Part shown: positions 54,286 to 62,783 of the stretch, one piece after another
Numbering within the stretch: position 1 is the first letter of the stretch
Layout of the letters: each line of letters opens with the position of its first letter
Source: Flagellimonas nanhaiensis
Lineage (GTDB): Bacteria; Bacteroidota; Bacteroidia; Flavobacteriales; Flavobacteriaceae
Direction of reading: 5' to 3'
DNA: 64,000 nucleotides
NCBI RefSeq assembly: GCF_003382275.1
Contig: NZ_QTJX01000001.1
Location: 682,001 to 746,000, forward strand
Program-made: the position numbers and the translations under genes
The notes under the pieces: model-generated
The model's input: only the letters and a program-made list of their open reading frames with translations
The model's database searches: none
Told to the model about the DNA's origin: nothing

Positions 54286-54304
54286 GAGGGACTCATGGTC
54301 CCTC
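54286..54304. terminator. Terminator of the ECF sigma operon
   Basis: GAGGGAC (54286-54292) pairs with GTCCCTC (54298-54304) around TCATG. On the minus strand seven U residues follow; it ends the sigma/anti-sigma/sensor transcript before the YHYH genes. Confidence 0.75.
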
Positions 54305-54327
54305 TAATTTTTTAAGTACTTAGGTGA

Positions 54328-54768
54328 TTATCCTCCTCCCTTTCGTTTTCGATATTGTTGTAGCAATCGTTTTTTGAAATCCTCTTCGGCTTTTAACAGC
54401 AACAAGGTCTTGTTGGGAGAGAGTACTTTTCTAATCTTTGAAAGAAAAAATCTATTTGCTTCGTGTTTCTCGGTTTGCAAGGCAATCAATCTATCCAAAA
54501 GGTCTGAAGCTTCATTATTGGAGAGGTTATCAGCGAAAGATATTCGCTCATGCCGTTCCTTTCTTCTGATAGCTTCCAACTTTTCTTCATGTTCGTTATA
54601 GATGGGCCAAAACGATTGGGCTTCTTGGCTGGTCAATCCAATCCTTTCAGTAATAAAGGCCACTTTTAGTGTCTTTATTCTTTCCCTTGCGGGGCCTTGG
54701 GCATAAAACCAGGTGGTTCCTAATAAAAAAGCCAGTAATATTATGAGTCGGTTTTTATTCATAATCAC
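54328..54768 (-). CDS. Periplasmic Spy/CnrX-like sensor of an ECF system
   Basis: A 146-residue exported protein (signal about 1-23, LIILLAFLLGTTWFYAQ). The mature part is all helical and charged: RIKTLKVAFITERIGLTSQEAQSFWPIYNEHEEKLEAIRRKERHE and a second helix pair to the end, with a basic tail KKRLLQQYRKRKGGG. The LTSQEAQSFWPIYNE segment matches the Spy/CpxP/CnrX-type hooked helical fold (LTxxQ proteins), and the family is annotated in flavobacteria as sensor of ECF-type sigma factor. It overlaps the putative anti-sigma gene by 14 bp, so the two are made together. Confidence 0.78.
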   Translation of the reverse strand: MIMNKNRLIILLAFLLGTTWFYAQGPARERIKTLKVAFITERIGLTSQEAQSFWPIYNEHEEKLEAIRRKERHERISFADNLSNNEASDLLDRLIALQTEKHEANRFFLSKIRKVLSPNKTLLLLKAEEDFKKRLLQQYRKRKGGG

Positions 54769-55288
54769 TGTAATCTAAATTTAATTCTTCAATATCTTCT
54801 ACATTTTCGTCCAAATAGTCCAAAATATTTTCCACTTCCAAGTTGTCATCCATGACATCGCTTAGTTCAATATCTTCCAAAGACACAGCTTCCGCTATTT
54901 CATAGCTGCTCATATCCAGTTGGGCAGTATCAAAATAATCATCGATTTCGGTGTGGGCCAAATCCTCAAAGCCAATTTGGGGTTCGGTGGTCCAGTTTGG
55001 GACAAAGACCAAAAACAACACCGCAGCTGCGGCTGCAGCGCCATAGAAGAATTTTCTATAGGGTTTGAGTTGAACAACCTTGCCTTTTTCACTGCTAATT
55101 GTTTTGGAAAGAACATCATCCGTCAGGTTGGAAAAATATGCTTCAGGTACAGTAAAACCATCTGTTTTGGGGATGATGGATTCCCCGGCAGCGGCTTCCT
55201 CTTGTTTGATTTTGTCCATGAGCCGGTCATGGAAACTATCAAAGTAACCTTCAGGGGTTTTGAAATTATTTTCTTTGTCCTTTTTCAT
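54755..55288 (-). CDS. Putative transmembrane anti-sigma factor
   Basis: A 177-residue protein with a cytoplasmic N-terminus, one membrane helix at about 80-97 (FFYGAAAAAAVLFLVFV) and an acidic periplasmic C-terminus rich in Asp and Glu (LSDVMDDNLEVENILDYLDENVEDIEELN). The N-terminal part holds two copies of an FxxPExYF motif: FKTPEGYFDSFHD (residues 9-21) and FTVPEAYFSNLTDD (45-58). It lies 33 bp after the sigma gene and overlaps the sensor gene, so the domain layout and order point to a membrane anti-sigma factor that holds the ECF sigma and is gated by the periplasmic sensor. No ZAS zinc motif (HxxxCxxC) is present, so it is not the classical type. Confidence 0.72.
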   Translation of the reverse strand: MKKDKENNFKTPEGYFDSFHDRLMDKIKQEEAAAGESIIPKTDGFTVPEAYFSNLTDDVLSKTISSEKGKVVQLKPYRKFFYGAAAAAAVLFLVFVPNWTTEPQIGFEDLAHTEIDDYFDTAQLDMSSYEIAEAVSLEDIELSDVMDDNLEVENILDYLDENVEDIEELNLDYSDYE

Positions 55289-55321
55289 TGTTTAGGTTTG
55301 ACCATTAATCTGCCCAAAGGT

Positions 55322-55876
55322 TTAACCGTCCTTAAGATACGTTTCAATTTTCTTTACCGCCAAATGATAGGAAGCTTTTAGGGCTCCTACCGAGGTTTCC
55401 AATACTTCTGAAATTTCATCGTACTTCATTTCTTGAAAATACTTCATACTGAACACCAATTTTTGCTTGTCTGGAAGTGTGGCCAACGCCTTTTGCAGTT
55501 TGAGTTGTATTTCTGTGCCTTCGAAATACACGTCGGATTGCAAATTTTCGACCATACTGTTCTTCAGCTCTTCATCGCTTACCCCCAACTTTTTTGATTT
55601 TTGTTTCAAAAAAGTCAGAGATTCATTTGTGGCAATGCGGTACATCCATGAGTATAATTTACTATCGCCCTTAAAACCATCAATGTTCCTGTATACTTTA
55701 ATAAAAGTATTCTGAAGCACATCGTCAGCATCATCATGGTCCAAAACTATTCTCCGAATATGCCAATACAAGCGTTCTTTGTAAGTATTGACCAATACTT
55801 CAAAGGCTTTGGCTTGGCTTTTTTTCTGCTTTAGCTTGTTGACTAAGGTTTCCTCAGCAATCAATTGTCCTAACAA
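55322..55876 (-). CDS. ECF-type RNA polymerase sigma factor
   Basis: A 184-residue sigma factor with sigma-70 regions 2 and 4 only. Region 2: KAFEVLVNTYKERLYWHIRRIVLDHDDADDVLQNTFIKVYRNIDGF with SWMYRIATNESLTFLK as 2.3-2.4. Region 4: LPDKQKLVFSMKYFQEMKYDEISEVLETSVGALKASYHLAVKKIETYL, the second helix-turn-helix that reads the -35. Length typical for the group. It heads a three-gene transcript with the putative anti-sigma and sensor genes; a promoter of its own type would be expected upstream but I could not pick one with confidence. Confidence 0.9.
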   Translation of the reverse strand: MLGQLIAEETLVNKLKQKKSQAKAFEVLVNTYKERLYWHIRRIVLDHDDADDVLQNTFIKVYRNIDGFKGDSKLYSWMYRIATNESLTFLKQKSKKLGVSDEELKNSMVENLQSDVYFEGTEIQLKLQKALATLPDKQKLVFSMKYFQEMKYDEISEVLETSVGALKASYHLAVKKIETYLKDG

Positions 55877-55913
55877 TTTGGTGCTAAGACTAAGGTAAGG
55901 GTAAAAGGTTTAA

Positions 55914-57740
55914 TTAGATGGAAAAAGACTGCATTTCAACCAGCTTTTTGTATCCTTTTTTGGATTTCATAAGCTCTTCATGGGTACCTTGCTCTACAAT
56001 CTTACCCTTTTTCAATACCACAATGGAATCTGCATTTTGAATGGTGGAAAGTCGGTGTGCAATAACGAGGGAGGTCCTGTTCTGCATCATTTTTTCCAAG
56101 GCGTCCTGTACCAAACGCTCACTTTCTGTATCCAAGGCTGAAGTTGCTTCGTCAAGAATCATGATAGGTGGATTTTTCAGTACTGCTCTGGCAATGGAAA
56201 GTCTTTGTTTCTGTCCTCCGCTTAGTTTGTTCCCACTGTCTCCAATATTGGTGTCATAACCATTGGGAAGCTCCATAATGAAATCATGGGCATTGGCCAC
56301 CTTGGCTGCGGCTATAATTTCTTCCTCCGAAGCGTCTTCTTTCCCAAGGGCAATGTTGTTCTTTACAGAATCATTGAACAAAATGGAGTCCTGGGTTACC
56401 AAGCCCATGAGTCCACGTAGGGATTTTTTTGAAATGTCTTTGATGTTCACACCATCAATTAGAATCTCTCCTTCGTTCACATCATAAAAACGGGTCACAA
56501 GGTTGGCAATCGTACTTTTTCCACTACCAGATTGGCCCACCAATGCTACAGTATGTCCTTTTTCAACCTTTAGGTTGAAGTCTTGGAGTACATAATCTTC
56601 CTCGTATTTAAAGCTTACGTTTCTAAGATTGATACCTGTGATGAAATCACTTTTTTCATGCGCGTCTACGGCATCCTTTATAGGATTTTCAGACTCCAGT
56701 ACTTCCAAGACACGTTCTGCGGCAGCATTTCCTTTTCGCACCCCATAAGATGCTTTACTGATGGCTTTGGCCGGTGTAAGGATGTTATAGGCAAGTCCCA
56801 TATAGGCAATAAAAGAGGAAGCATCCAGGGTCTTGTCCACCAATACCATTTTACCCCCAAACCACAGAAGGACCCCAATGACCAGAATTCCCAGGAACTC
56901 CCCTGTTGGAGAGGCAAGATTTTGTCGGTTCAACAAAGAATTTGAAAACTTAAAGAACCGGGAAGTGGAATTTTTAAAGGTTTTGAAAAACTTGGATTCC
57001 GCATTAAAGGCTTTTATTACTCGCAATCCACCCAAGGTCTCCTCAACAATAGAAAGGAATTCCCCTTGTTCTTTCTGCACCCTGTCTGATTTACGCTTAA
57101 GCGATTTTCCAATTCGGCTAATGATCATTCCGGCAACCGGGATAAAGACAAAAACGAAGATGGTGAGTTTGGTGCTTATTCCAAACATGACTAAAATGGT
57201 GAACAAAATGGTTAACGGCTCACGAACGATCAGCTCCAGAATGGAGAGAAAAGAGTGTTGAATTTCCAATACATCTGAGGTGATACGGGCTATAACATCT
57301 CCTTTTCTTTTTTCTGAAAAATAAGATACAGGCAAATGCACAATCTTCTCGTACATTCTATTTCTAACGTCCTTTAGCACTCCATTTCGTAAAAAGGTTA
57401 TGAAGTACATGGCCAGATAATTGAATATGTTTTTTAAAAGAAACAGCACCAATACCAAGGCAATTACAAGCACAAGCCCTTTCATGTCATCTCCACCTGA
57501 ATAATCCGTCACCCGGTAGCTGATATAATCTTTTAGGTAGTCCTTAATATTTGAGATTCCTTCATAGGTAGGCTCCACATAGACCTTTTCCTCAGGCTTA
57601 AAAAGTACGTCCAACATGGGAATGAGCGCTGCAAAGGACAGTGCACTAAAAAGGGCGTACAGAATGTTGAAAAAAATATTCAACGCTCCATATTTGCGAT
57701 ACGGTGCCGCAAATCGGAGAATTTTTTTAAAATAATTCAT
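55914..57740 (-). CDS. ABC exporter, ATP-binding protein/permease (MsbA-like)
   Basis: A 608-residue half-transporter with six membrane helices in the first 335 residues and a C-terminal nucleotide-binding domain. The coupling and intracellular loops are of the type I ABC exporter kind (SYFSEKRKGDVIARITSDVLEIQ). Walker A GQSGSGKST at 402-410, signature LSGGQKQRLSIARA near 513, Walker B IMILDEATSALD and the H-loop VIAHRLST. Family and length match MsbA-like lipid exporters and multidrug pumps; the cargo is not decided. Four bp separate it from the upstream phosphosugar mutase gene, so they share a transcript. Confidence 0.93.
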   Translation of the reverse strand: MNYFKKILRFAAPYRKYGALNIFFNILYALFSALSFAALIPMLDVLFKPEEKVYVEPTYEGISNIKDYLKDYISYRVTDYSGGDDMKGLVLVIALVLVLFLLKNIFNYLAMYFITFLRNGVLKDVRNRMYEKIVHLPVSYFSEKRKGDVIARITSDVLEIQHSFLSILELIVREPLTILFTILVMFGISTKLTIFVFVFIPVAGMIISRIGKSLKRKSDRVQKEQGEFLSIVEETLGGLRVIKAFNAESKFFKTFKNSTSRFFKFSNSLLNRQNLASPTGEFLGILVIGVLLWFGGKMVLVDKTLDASSFIAYMGLAYNILTPAKAISKASYGVRKGNAAAERVLEVLESENPIKDAVDAHEKSDFITGINLRNVSFKYEEDYVLQDFNLKVEKGHTVALVGQSGSGKSTIANLVTRFYDVNEGEILIDGVNIKDISKKSLRGLMGLVTQDSILFNDSVKNNIALGKEDASEEEIIAAAKVANAHDFIMELPNGYDTNIGDSGNKLSGGQKQRLSIARAVLKNPPIMILDEATSALDTESERLVQDALEKMMQNRTSLVIAHRLSTIQNADSIVVLKKGKIVEQGTHEELMKSKKGYKKLVEMQSFSI

Positions 57741-57744
57741 TCAC

Positions 57745-59451
57745 CTACAAATTCAATTCAGATTGGATACCTTCCAATTTGGCTTCCAATTGCGAATTTA
57801 CGGATTTATAATCCTCCGCTTTCTCAAGTTGGGCATTTGTGCTGATGTAAAACTTGACCTTGGGCTCCGTACCACTGGGCCTAGCGGCAATTCGAGTGCC
57901 ATCCTCGGTTTCATAGATAAGTACGTTGGATTTAGGGAGGTCTATTGGTTTTTCCTCACCGGTTTGCACATTTTTGGCCACGGAAGTGTTATAATCCTCA
58001 ATCCATAAAACTTTTGAGCCCTGTACCGAATCCACAGGATTGTCCTTGAAGTCTTTTAGCATTTGCTTGATTTCTTCGGCTCCACTGATTCCTTTTTTGG
58101 TAAGGGAAATCAATTTTTCCTTGTAAAAACCAAACTGTACATAGCAGTTTATCAATTCTTGGTAAAAGGAGCTTCCATTGGCCTTTGCATCAGTAGCTAT
58201 TTCACAGGCTAAAAGGGTGGAGGTTACCGCATCTTTATCACGGACAAAGTCACCGACCATGAAGCCGAAACTTTCTTCACCACCACCAATGAATTTTGAG
58301 TCAGAAAAGTCTTTGATCATCTTACCGATCCATTTAAAACCGGTCAATGCGTTTTTATACTCTACTCCATAAGCTTTGCCCAACTCTTGCATCATTGGGG
58401 TAGAAACAATAGTGGAGGCTATAAACTCGTTGCCTTGAAATCCTTGTTTTTGATGTTGGTCTAGAAGGAACTTCGTCATTAATACCATGGTCTGGTTACC
58501 GTTGAGCAATTCCATTTCTCCTTCTAGATTACGGACTGCAATTCCCAAACGATCACTGTCAGGGTCGGTTCCCACAACCATATCCGCCCCAATTTCCTCT
58601 GCTTTTGCAATGGCCATGGCCAGGGCTTCTGGTTCCTCCGGATTTGGAGATTCCACAGTTGGGAACGCACCATCTGGCTTTGCTTGCTCCTCAATTATGG
58701 TAACATTTTTGTATCCGGCACGTTTCAATACCTCTGGTATTGCCGTTATTGAAGTACCGTGCAATGAGGTAAACACAATACTGAAGTTGTCCTTGTTCTT
58801 AGCGTTGAAGTTCCCACGGTCTACCGAAGCATCAAAGAAGATTTCATCCACATCTTTATCAATCAACTGAATAAGATTGTTGTCTGCATTAAAATTGATA
58901 TCCTCAAAGGAAAGCGCATTGATCTCTGCTATGATTTCTCCGTCTTGGGGAGGAACTATTTGACCACCATCTGTCCAATAGACTTTGTATCCGTTATATT
59001 CTGGAGGATTGTGTGAAGCGGTCAAAACTATTCCGGCATGGCACCCTAAATGTCGAACCGAAAACGAAAGCTCTGGGGTAGTACGGAGTTCGGAAAACAA
59101 AAAAACCTTGATTCCATTGGCGGAAAATACTTCAGAAACGGTTTTGGCCAATGTATCAGAATTGTGTCTGCAATCATAAGCTATCACAACCTTGATTTCT
59201 TCTCCTGGATATGTTTTTTTAAGATAATTGCTTAATCCCTGGGTATTTTTCCCCAAAGTGTACTTGTTGATTCTATTGGTGCCAACTCCCATGACACCGC
59301 GCATACCACCAGTGCCAAATTCCAAATCTTTATAGAAACGCTCTTTAAGCTCTTCTGTATTATTATCTATTAGGTCCTGAACTTCTTTTTTGGTATCTGC
59401 ATCAAAAAAATCTGTTAACCAGGATTGGGCTGTAGCAAGTATGGAATCCAT
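57745..59451 (-). CDS. Phosphosugar mutase (phosphoglucomutase/phosphomannomutase family)
   Basis: A 568-residue alpha-D-phosphohexomutase. The phosphoserine Ser146 lies in VLTASHNPPEYNGYKVY, the Mg2+ loop is VGTDPDSDRLGI near 293-304, the sugar-binding loop is GGGEESFGFMVGD and the phosphate-binding loop near the C-terminus is RPSGTEPKVKFYI. It interconverts hexose-1- and hexose-6-phosphates for glycan or nucleotide-sugar synthesis. Length and the GTGGMRG motif fit the PgcA-type enzymes. It is 4 bp upstream of the ABC exporter gene in a minus-strand run with the GT2 and DUF4199 genes. Confidence 0.94.
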   Translation of the reverse strand: MDSILATAQSWLTDFFDADTKKEVQDLIDNNTEELKERFYKDLEFGTGGMRGVMGVGTNRINKYTLGKNTQGLSNYLKKTYPGEEIKVVIAYDCRHNSDTLAKTVSEVFSANGIKVFLFSELRTTPELSFSVRHLGCHAGIVLTASHNPPEYNGYKVYWTDGGQIVPPQDGEIIAEINALSFEDINFNADNNLIQLIDKDVDEIFFDASVDRGNFNAKNKDNFSIVFTSLHGTSITAIPEVLKRAGYKNVTIIEEQAKPDGAFPTVESPNPEEPEALAMAIAKAEEIGADMVVGTDPDSDRLGIAVRNLEGEMELLNGNQTMVLMTKFLLDQHQKQGFQGNEFIASTIVSTPMMQELGKAYGVEYKNALTGFKWIGKMIKDFSDSKFIGGGEESFGFMVGDFVRDKDAVTSTLLACEIATDAKANGSSFYQELINCYVQFGFYKEKLISLTKKGISGAEEIKQMLKDFKDNPVDSVQGSKVLWIEDYNTSVAKNVQTGEEKPIDLPKSNVLIYETEDGTRIAARPSGTEPKVKFYISTNAQLEKAEDYKSVNSQLEAKLEGIQSELNL

Positions 59452-59506
59452 AGATCAGTGTTTGTTTTGGAGTCCAAAATTACAAAGATTATAGGTTGGC
59501 TCCTGC

Positions 59507-60454
59507 TTAAAGGTTAATTTTATTGGAGATGGAATACCGGGTGTCATTTTTCCGAGAACGAACCATGATTTCACCCAGAAATCCAGCCAGGAAAAGCTGA
59601 GTACCGATAATCATTGCGGTCAAGGCAATGAAGAATTGTGGTCTTTCCGTAATTAATCGACCAGTGGGATTCAAGAATAGTTTATCGATTCCTAGATATA
59701 AGGAAAACCCAAAACCAACTATAAACATAACAACCCCCAGGGCGCCAAATAAATGCATAGGTTGACGTCCGAACTTTGATACGAACCAGATGGTGATCAA
59801 ATCCAGAAAACCATTGATGAAACGTTCCGCTCCAAACTTGGTGCTACCATATTTCCTGGCCTGATGCTGCACTACTTTTTCTGTGATTTTGGAGAACCCG
59901 GCGTTTTTGGCGAGCACAGGGATATAGCGGTGCATTTCACCAGAAACTTCAATATTCTTGATGACTTCTTTATTAAAAGCCTTGAGTCCGCAATTAAAAT
60001 CATTCAATTTTACACCTGAAGTTTTTCGGGCGGCCCAGTTAAACAATTTTGAAGGAATGTTTTTGGTGATGACGGAATCGTAGCGTTTCTTTTTCCATCC
60101 CGAAACGACGTGTTGTCCACCTTCCATGATCATTTGATAAAGTTCAGGGATTTCCTCCGGGTTATCCTGCAAATCGGCATCCATGGTAATTACAACTTCA
60201 CCTTGGGCAGCTTTAAAACCCGCGTGAAGGGCCTGCGATTTCCCATAATTTTTCAAGAACCGAATCGCCTTGATATTGGCGTTGCTCTTTGAAAGTTCAG
60301 AAATGGTCTCCCAAGAGTGGTCTGTACTTCCGTCATCTATAAAGATGATTTCATATAAAAAATGATTGGATTGCATAACTTTTACAATCCAATCATGGAG
60401 TTCTTTTAAGGATTCTTGCTCGTTAAGCAAAGGAATTACAATGGAAATCTGCAT
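59507..60454 (-). CDS. GT2 glycosyltransferase, DPM1/GtrB type
   Basis: A 315-residue membrane glycosyltransferase. GT-A catalytic domain 1-225 with ISIVIPLLNEQESLKELHDWI at the start, IFIDDGSTDHSWETI, the acidic MDADLQDNPEEIPELYQM (D-x-D motif) and DFNCGLKAFNKEVI. Two membrane helices follow (HLFGALGVVMFIVGFGFSLYLGI and FFIALTAMIIGTQLFLAGFLGEIMV). This layout transfers a sugar from a nucleotide sugar to a polyprenyl phosphate at the inner membrane. The sugar and acceptor are not decided. It lies 55 bp downstream of the mutase gene start region on the same strand. Confidence 0.92.
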   Translation of the reverse strand: MQISIVIPLLNEQESLKELHDWIVKVMQSNHFLYEIIFIDDGSTDHSWETISELSKSNANIKAIRFLKNYGKSQALHAGFKAAQGEVVITMDADLQDNPEEIPELYQMIMEGGQHVVSGWKKKRYDSVITKNIPSKLFNWAARKTSGVKLNDFNCGLKAFNKEVIKNIEVSGEMHRYIPVLAKNAGFSKITEKVVQHQARKYGSTKFGAERFINGFLDLITIWFVSKFGRQPMHLFGALGVVMFIVGFGFSLYLGIDKLFLNPTGRLITERPQFFIALTAMIIGTQLFLAGFLGEIMVRSRKNDTRYSISNKINL

Positions 60455-60496
60455 TGCTGGTCTCTGGAATTCCTTTCAAAAGTAGCATTTTTTGTA

Positions 60497-61015
60497 TTAG
60501 TAGGCAGGCTTTGCCTTTTTTAGGATAAGTCCGGTAACCAATCCCAAAACAAGACCAATCAAGATGTTGATGATCAAGATAACGGGATAACCCATCCACC
60601 AGAATTTTATACTCTGTTCCTTTTGCATGTCGAACTGCTGTTGGGTAATCTGTCCACTTTCAAGGGCAGGGGTCAGTCGGGCATCCATAATTTTGGAAGG
60701 AGCATCTGGATCAATGTAGTTAACTAGTACAAAATTGTAGAGAATACCCACAATACCAGCAATCAAGGCAATACCTGCCCCAATCTTTAATGCCTGGCCA
60801 AGGGTTAAATACCCACCATTGGCCTTTTTAAATGCGGCTATTGCCAAGAAAGTTACCACAGCAGCCAGTACAATACCGATTACCATAAGTGCAGGACTTT
60901 GCGAAGTGTGCAAATCCTGGGTGTAGAGCATTACCCCAAACGCAACGGACACAAGTCCAAGTATGAGGCCATAATTCAAGGAAAATTTACCAGTTTTAGG
61001 TTGTTGTTCTTCCAT
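60497..61015 (-). CDS. DUF4199 domain-containing membrane protein
   Basis: A 172-residue inner-membrane protein with about four helices: FSLNYGLILGLVSVAFGVML, ALMVIGIVLAAVVTFLAIAAF, ALKIGAGIALIAGIVGILYNF and VILIINILIGLVLGLVTGLIL, with a short soluble insert YIDPDAPSKIMDARLTPALESGQITQQQFDMQKEQSIKF between the third and fourth. This matches DUF4199, which is common in Bacteroidota and has no known role. It is encoded directly upstream of the GT2 gene (42 bp), as is usual for this pair in flavobacteria (recollection), and diverges from ribosomal protein L31. Confidence 0.88.
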   Translation of the reverse strand: MEEQQPKTGKFSLNYGLILGLVSVAFGVMLYTQDLHTSQSPALMVIGIVLAAVVTFLAIAAFKKANGGYLTLGQALKIGAGIALIAGIVGILYNFVLVNYIDPDAPSKIMDARLTPALESGQITQQQFDMQKEQSIKFWWMGYPVILIINILIGLVLGLVTGLILKKAKPAY

Positions 61016-61112
61016 TTGTCAAATTTTTAGTGTTGATTGTGCTATATAAGTAAAAAGTAGCGTCCTTTTGTTACAGCTAAAAGTAGTTTTTTCTTTTTTA
61101 CGATTTTTAAGT

Positions 61113-61142
61113 TGTTGATAAAAAAGAAATCATTAAATTTGC
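61113..61142 (+). promoter_or_regulatory. Promoter of the L31 gene
   Basis: TTG at 61113-61115 (a second at 61116-61118) and TAAATTTG at 61135-61142 fit the Bacteroidota TTG / TAnnTTTG promoter with a 16-19 bp spacer. The start codon lies 34 bp downstream at 61177. Confidence 0.75.
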
Positions 61143-61176
61143 ACCTCGAAAAATCTGAGATCAAGCATTTAAGACG

Positions 61177-61446
61177 ATGAGAAAAGATATACATCCAGAG
61201 AATTATAGATTAGTGGCTTTCAAAGACATGTCCAATGATGATGTCTTTATCACTAAATCTACTGCCGAAGCAAAAGAAACTATCACTGTAGATGGTGTTG
61301 AGTATCCTTTGGTAAAGTTGGAAATTTCAAGAACTTCACATCCATATTATACAGGTAAGACCAAATTGGTTGATACTGCTGGTAGGATTGATAAGTTCAA
61401 GAACAAGTACAAGAAATTCAGTAAAGAAGAGAAGAAGGCCGAGTAG
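61177..61446 (+). CDS. rpmE2: 50S ribosomal protein L31 type B
   Basis: An 89-residue ribosomal protein of the type B class: MRKDIHPENYRLVAFKDMSNDDVFITKST, then ISRTSHPYYTGKTKLVDTAGRIDKFKNKYKKF. The CxxC zinc ribbon of the type A form is absent, so it does not need zinc; in organisms with both forms the zinc-free one is used under zinc limitation, but in Bacteroidota the type B form is usual. It has a good promoter and is followed by a terminator, so it is mainly monocistronic. Confidence 0.95.
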   Translation: MRKDIHPENYRLVAFKDMSNDDVFITKSTAEAKETITVDGVEYPLVKLEISRTSHPYYTGKTKLVDTAGRIDKFKNKYKKFSKEEKKAE

Positions 61447-61472
61447 GTCAGTCTTTTTAACGAAATAATACT

Positions 61473-61505
61473 AACGCTCCTGATGGTTTTCAGGGGCGTT
61501 TTTTA
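61473..61505 (+). terminator. Terminator downstream of L31
   Basis: AACGCTCCTGA (61473-61483) pairs with TCAGGGGCGTT (61490-61500), one G-U pair, loop TGGTTT, followed by a run of T residues. It separates L31 from the GlmU-like gene. Confidence 0.9.
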
Positions 61506-61531
61506 TTTTTACATCACACAAAACCATATCC

Positions 61532-62707
61532 ATGAACTATATCCTTTCTGATGGAAATCAACGTGAGTCCCTCTTACCTTTTACATTTACTCGGCCTGTT
61601 GCCGATATTCGTATTGGGATTTTGACCATTAGGGAGAAATGGGAAAAATGGTTGAGCGCTTCCATAAGTAGTAAGACCCAGGACTACCTTTATGAAAAGT
61701 TTCCATTAAAAATTGAAAAGGAAAACCTCATTATACATGCATGCTATTTGCCCACTCAGGAGTTGGTCAACTCAATCACTTCTTTGAAACTGGGCGAGGC
61801 CTTGGTTTCTAATGGAGTGCCCCTGGCCTATGCCACAAGCGACCCGGAGCAACTGTTCAGTCTTTCAGATTATAGGTCCGTATCCTTTAAAGGAGAGCTT
61901 TTTACCGTGGAAAACACCTGGGATATTTTTTCCAAAAATGGACAGGCCCTTCAAGCTGATTTTGATCTATTGACCTCTGGAAGGAAAAGTCAAGCTATTT
62001 CCAAAACCAACCAAGTGGCCAATCCAGAGAATATTTTCTTGGAGGAAGGGGCTAAAGTAGAGTTCAGTATATTAAATGCTTCTACCGGCCCAATTTATAT
62101 TGGAAAAGATGCCGAGGTCATGGAAGGTTGTATCATTCGAGGTGGCTTTGCCCTTTGTAATAATGCCATTCTTAAAATGGGTTCCAAAATTTATGGCCCC
62201 ACCACGGCCGGACCTTATTGCAAGTTGGGAGGGGAAGTGAACAATTCGGTGTTGTTCGCTTATTCCAACAAAGGTCATGACGGGTTTTTGGGTAACTCGG
62301 TATTGGGAGAGTGGTGTAATATGGGAGCGGACACCAATACCTCAAACATGAAGAACAATTATGCCCCCGTGCGTTTGTGGAGCTATAAAACCGAAGGTTT
62401 TGCAAAAACCGGACTCCAATTTTGTGGTTTAATGATGGGGGACCATAGCAAATGTGGTATAAATGCGATGTTCAACACTGGGACTGTAGTTGGGGTCAGT
62501 GCCAATATTTTTGGTAGTGGTTACCCAAGAAACTTTGTGCCTGCTTTTAGTTGGGGAGGTGCATCTGGGTTTACCACCTATTTGCCCAAAAAAGCTTATG
62601 AAGCTGCTACTGCAATGATGGAACGAAGAGGTTTCACTTTTGATGAAAAGGAAAAAAACATCTTGGACCACGTATTTGCGTTGACCAAAAAATGGAGGAA
62701 TTATTAA
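61532..62707 (+). CDS. GlmU-family protein (sugar nucleotidyltransferase/LbH)
   Basis: A 391-residue protein starting MNYILSDGNQRESLLPFTFTRPVADIRIGILTIREKWEKWL, the signature opening of the Bacteroidota GlmU-like family. N-terminal region 1-180 resembles a nucleotidyltransferase without the complete G-x-G-T-R-M motif. Residues about 180-350 are left-handed beta-helix hexapeptide repeats (EEGAKVEFSILNASTGPIYIGKDAEVMEGCIIRGGFALCNNAILKMG). Such repeats form trimeric acyl- or acetyltransferase domains. Probably makes a sugar nucleotide or an acetylated sugar phosphate in the cytosol; exact activity is inferred. It is followed 76 bp later by the MtaB gene. Confidence 0.9.
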   Translation: MNYILSDGNQRESLLPFTFTRPVADIRIGILTIREKWEKWLSASISSKTQDYLYEKFPLKIEKENLIIHACYLPTQELVNSITSLKLGEALVSNGVPLAYATSDPEQLFSLSDYRSVSFKGELFTVENTWDIFSKNGQALQADFDLLTSGRKSQAISKTNQVANPENIFLEEGAKVEFSILNASTGPIYIGKDAEVMEGCIIRGGFALCNNAILKMGSKIYGPTTAGPYCKLGGEVNNSVLFAYSNKGHDGFLGNSVLGEWCNMGADTNTSNMKNNYAPVRLWSYKTEGFAKTGLQFCGLMMGDHSKCGINAMFNTGTVVGVSANIFGSGYPRNFVPAFSWGGASGFTTYLPKKAYEAATAMMERRGFTFDEKEKNILDHVFALTKKWRNY

Positions 62708-62783
62708 AAAGGAGTAGAGCCTCCTTTGGATTCCAACTCCCAGCAAATCATTATCTTTGCACCCCTTTTTAGCAAGGTTGGTC

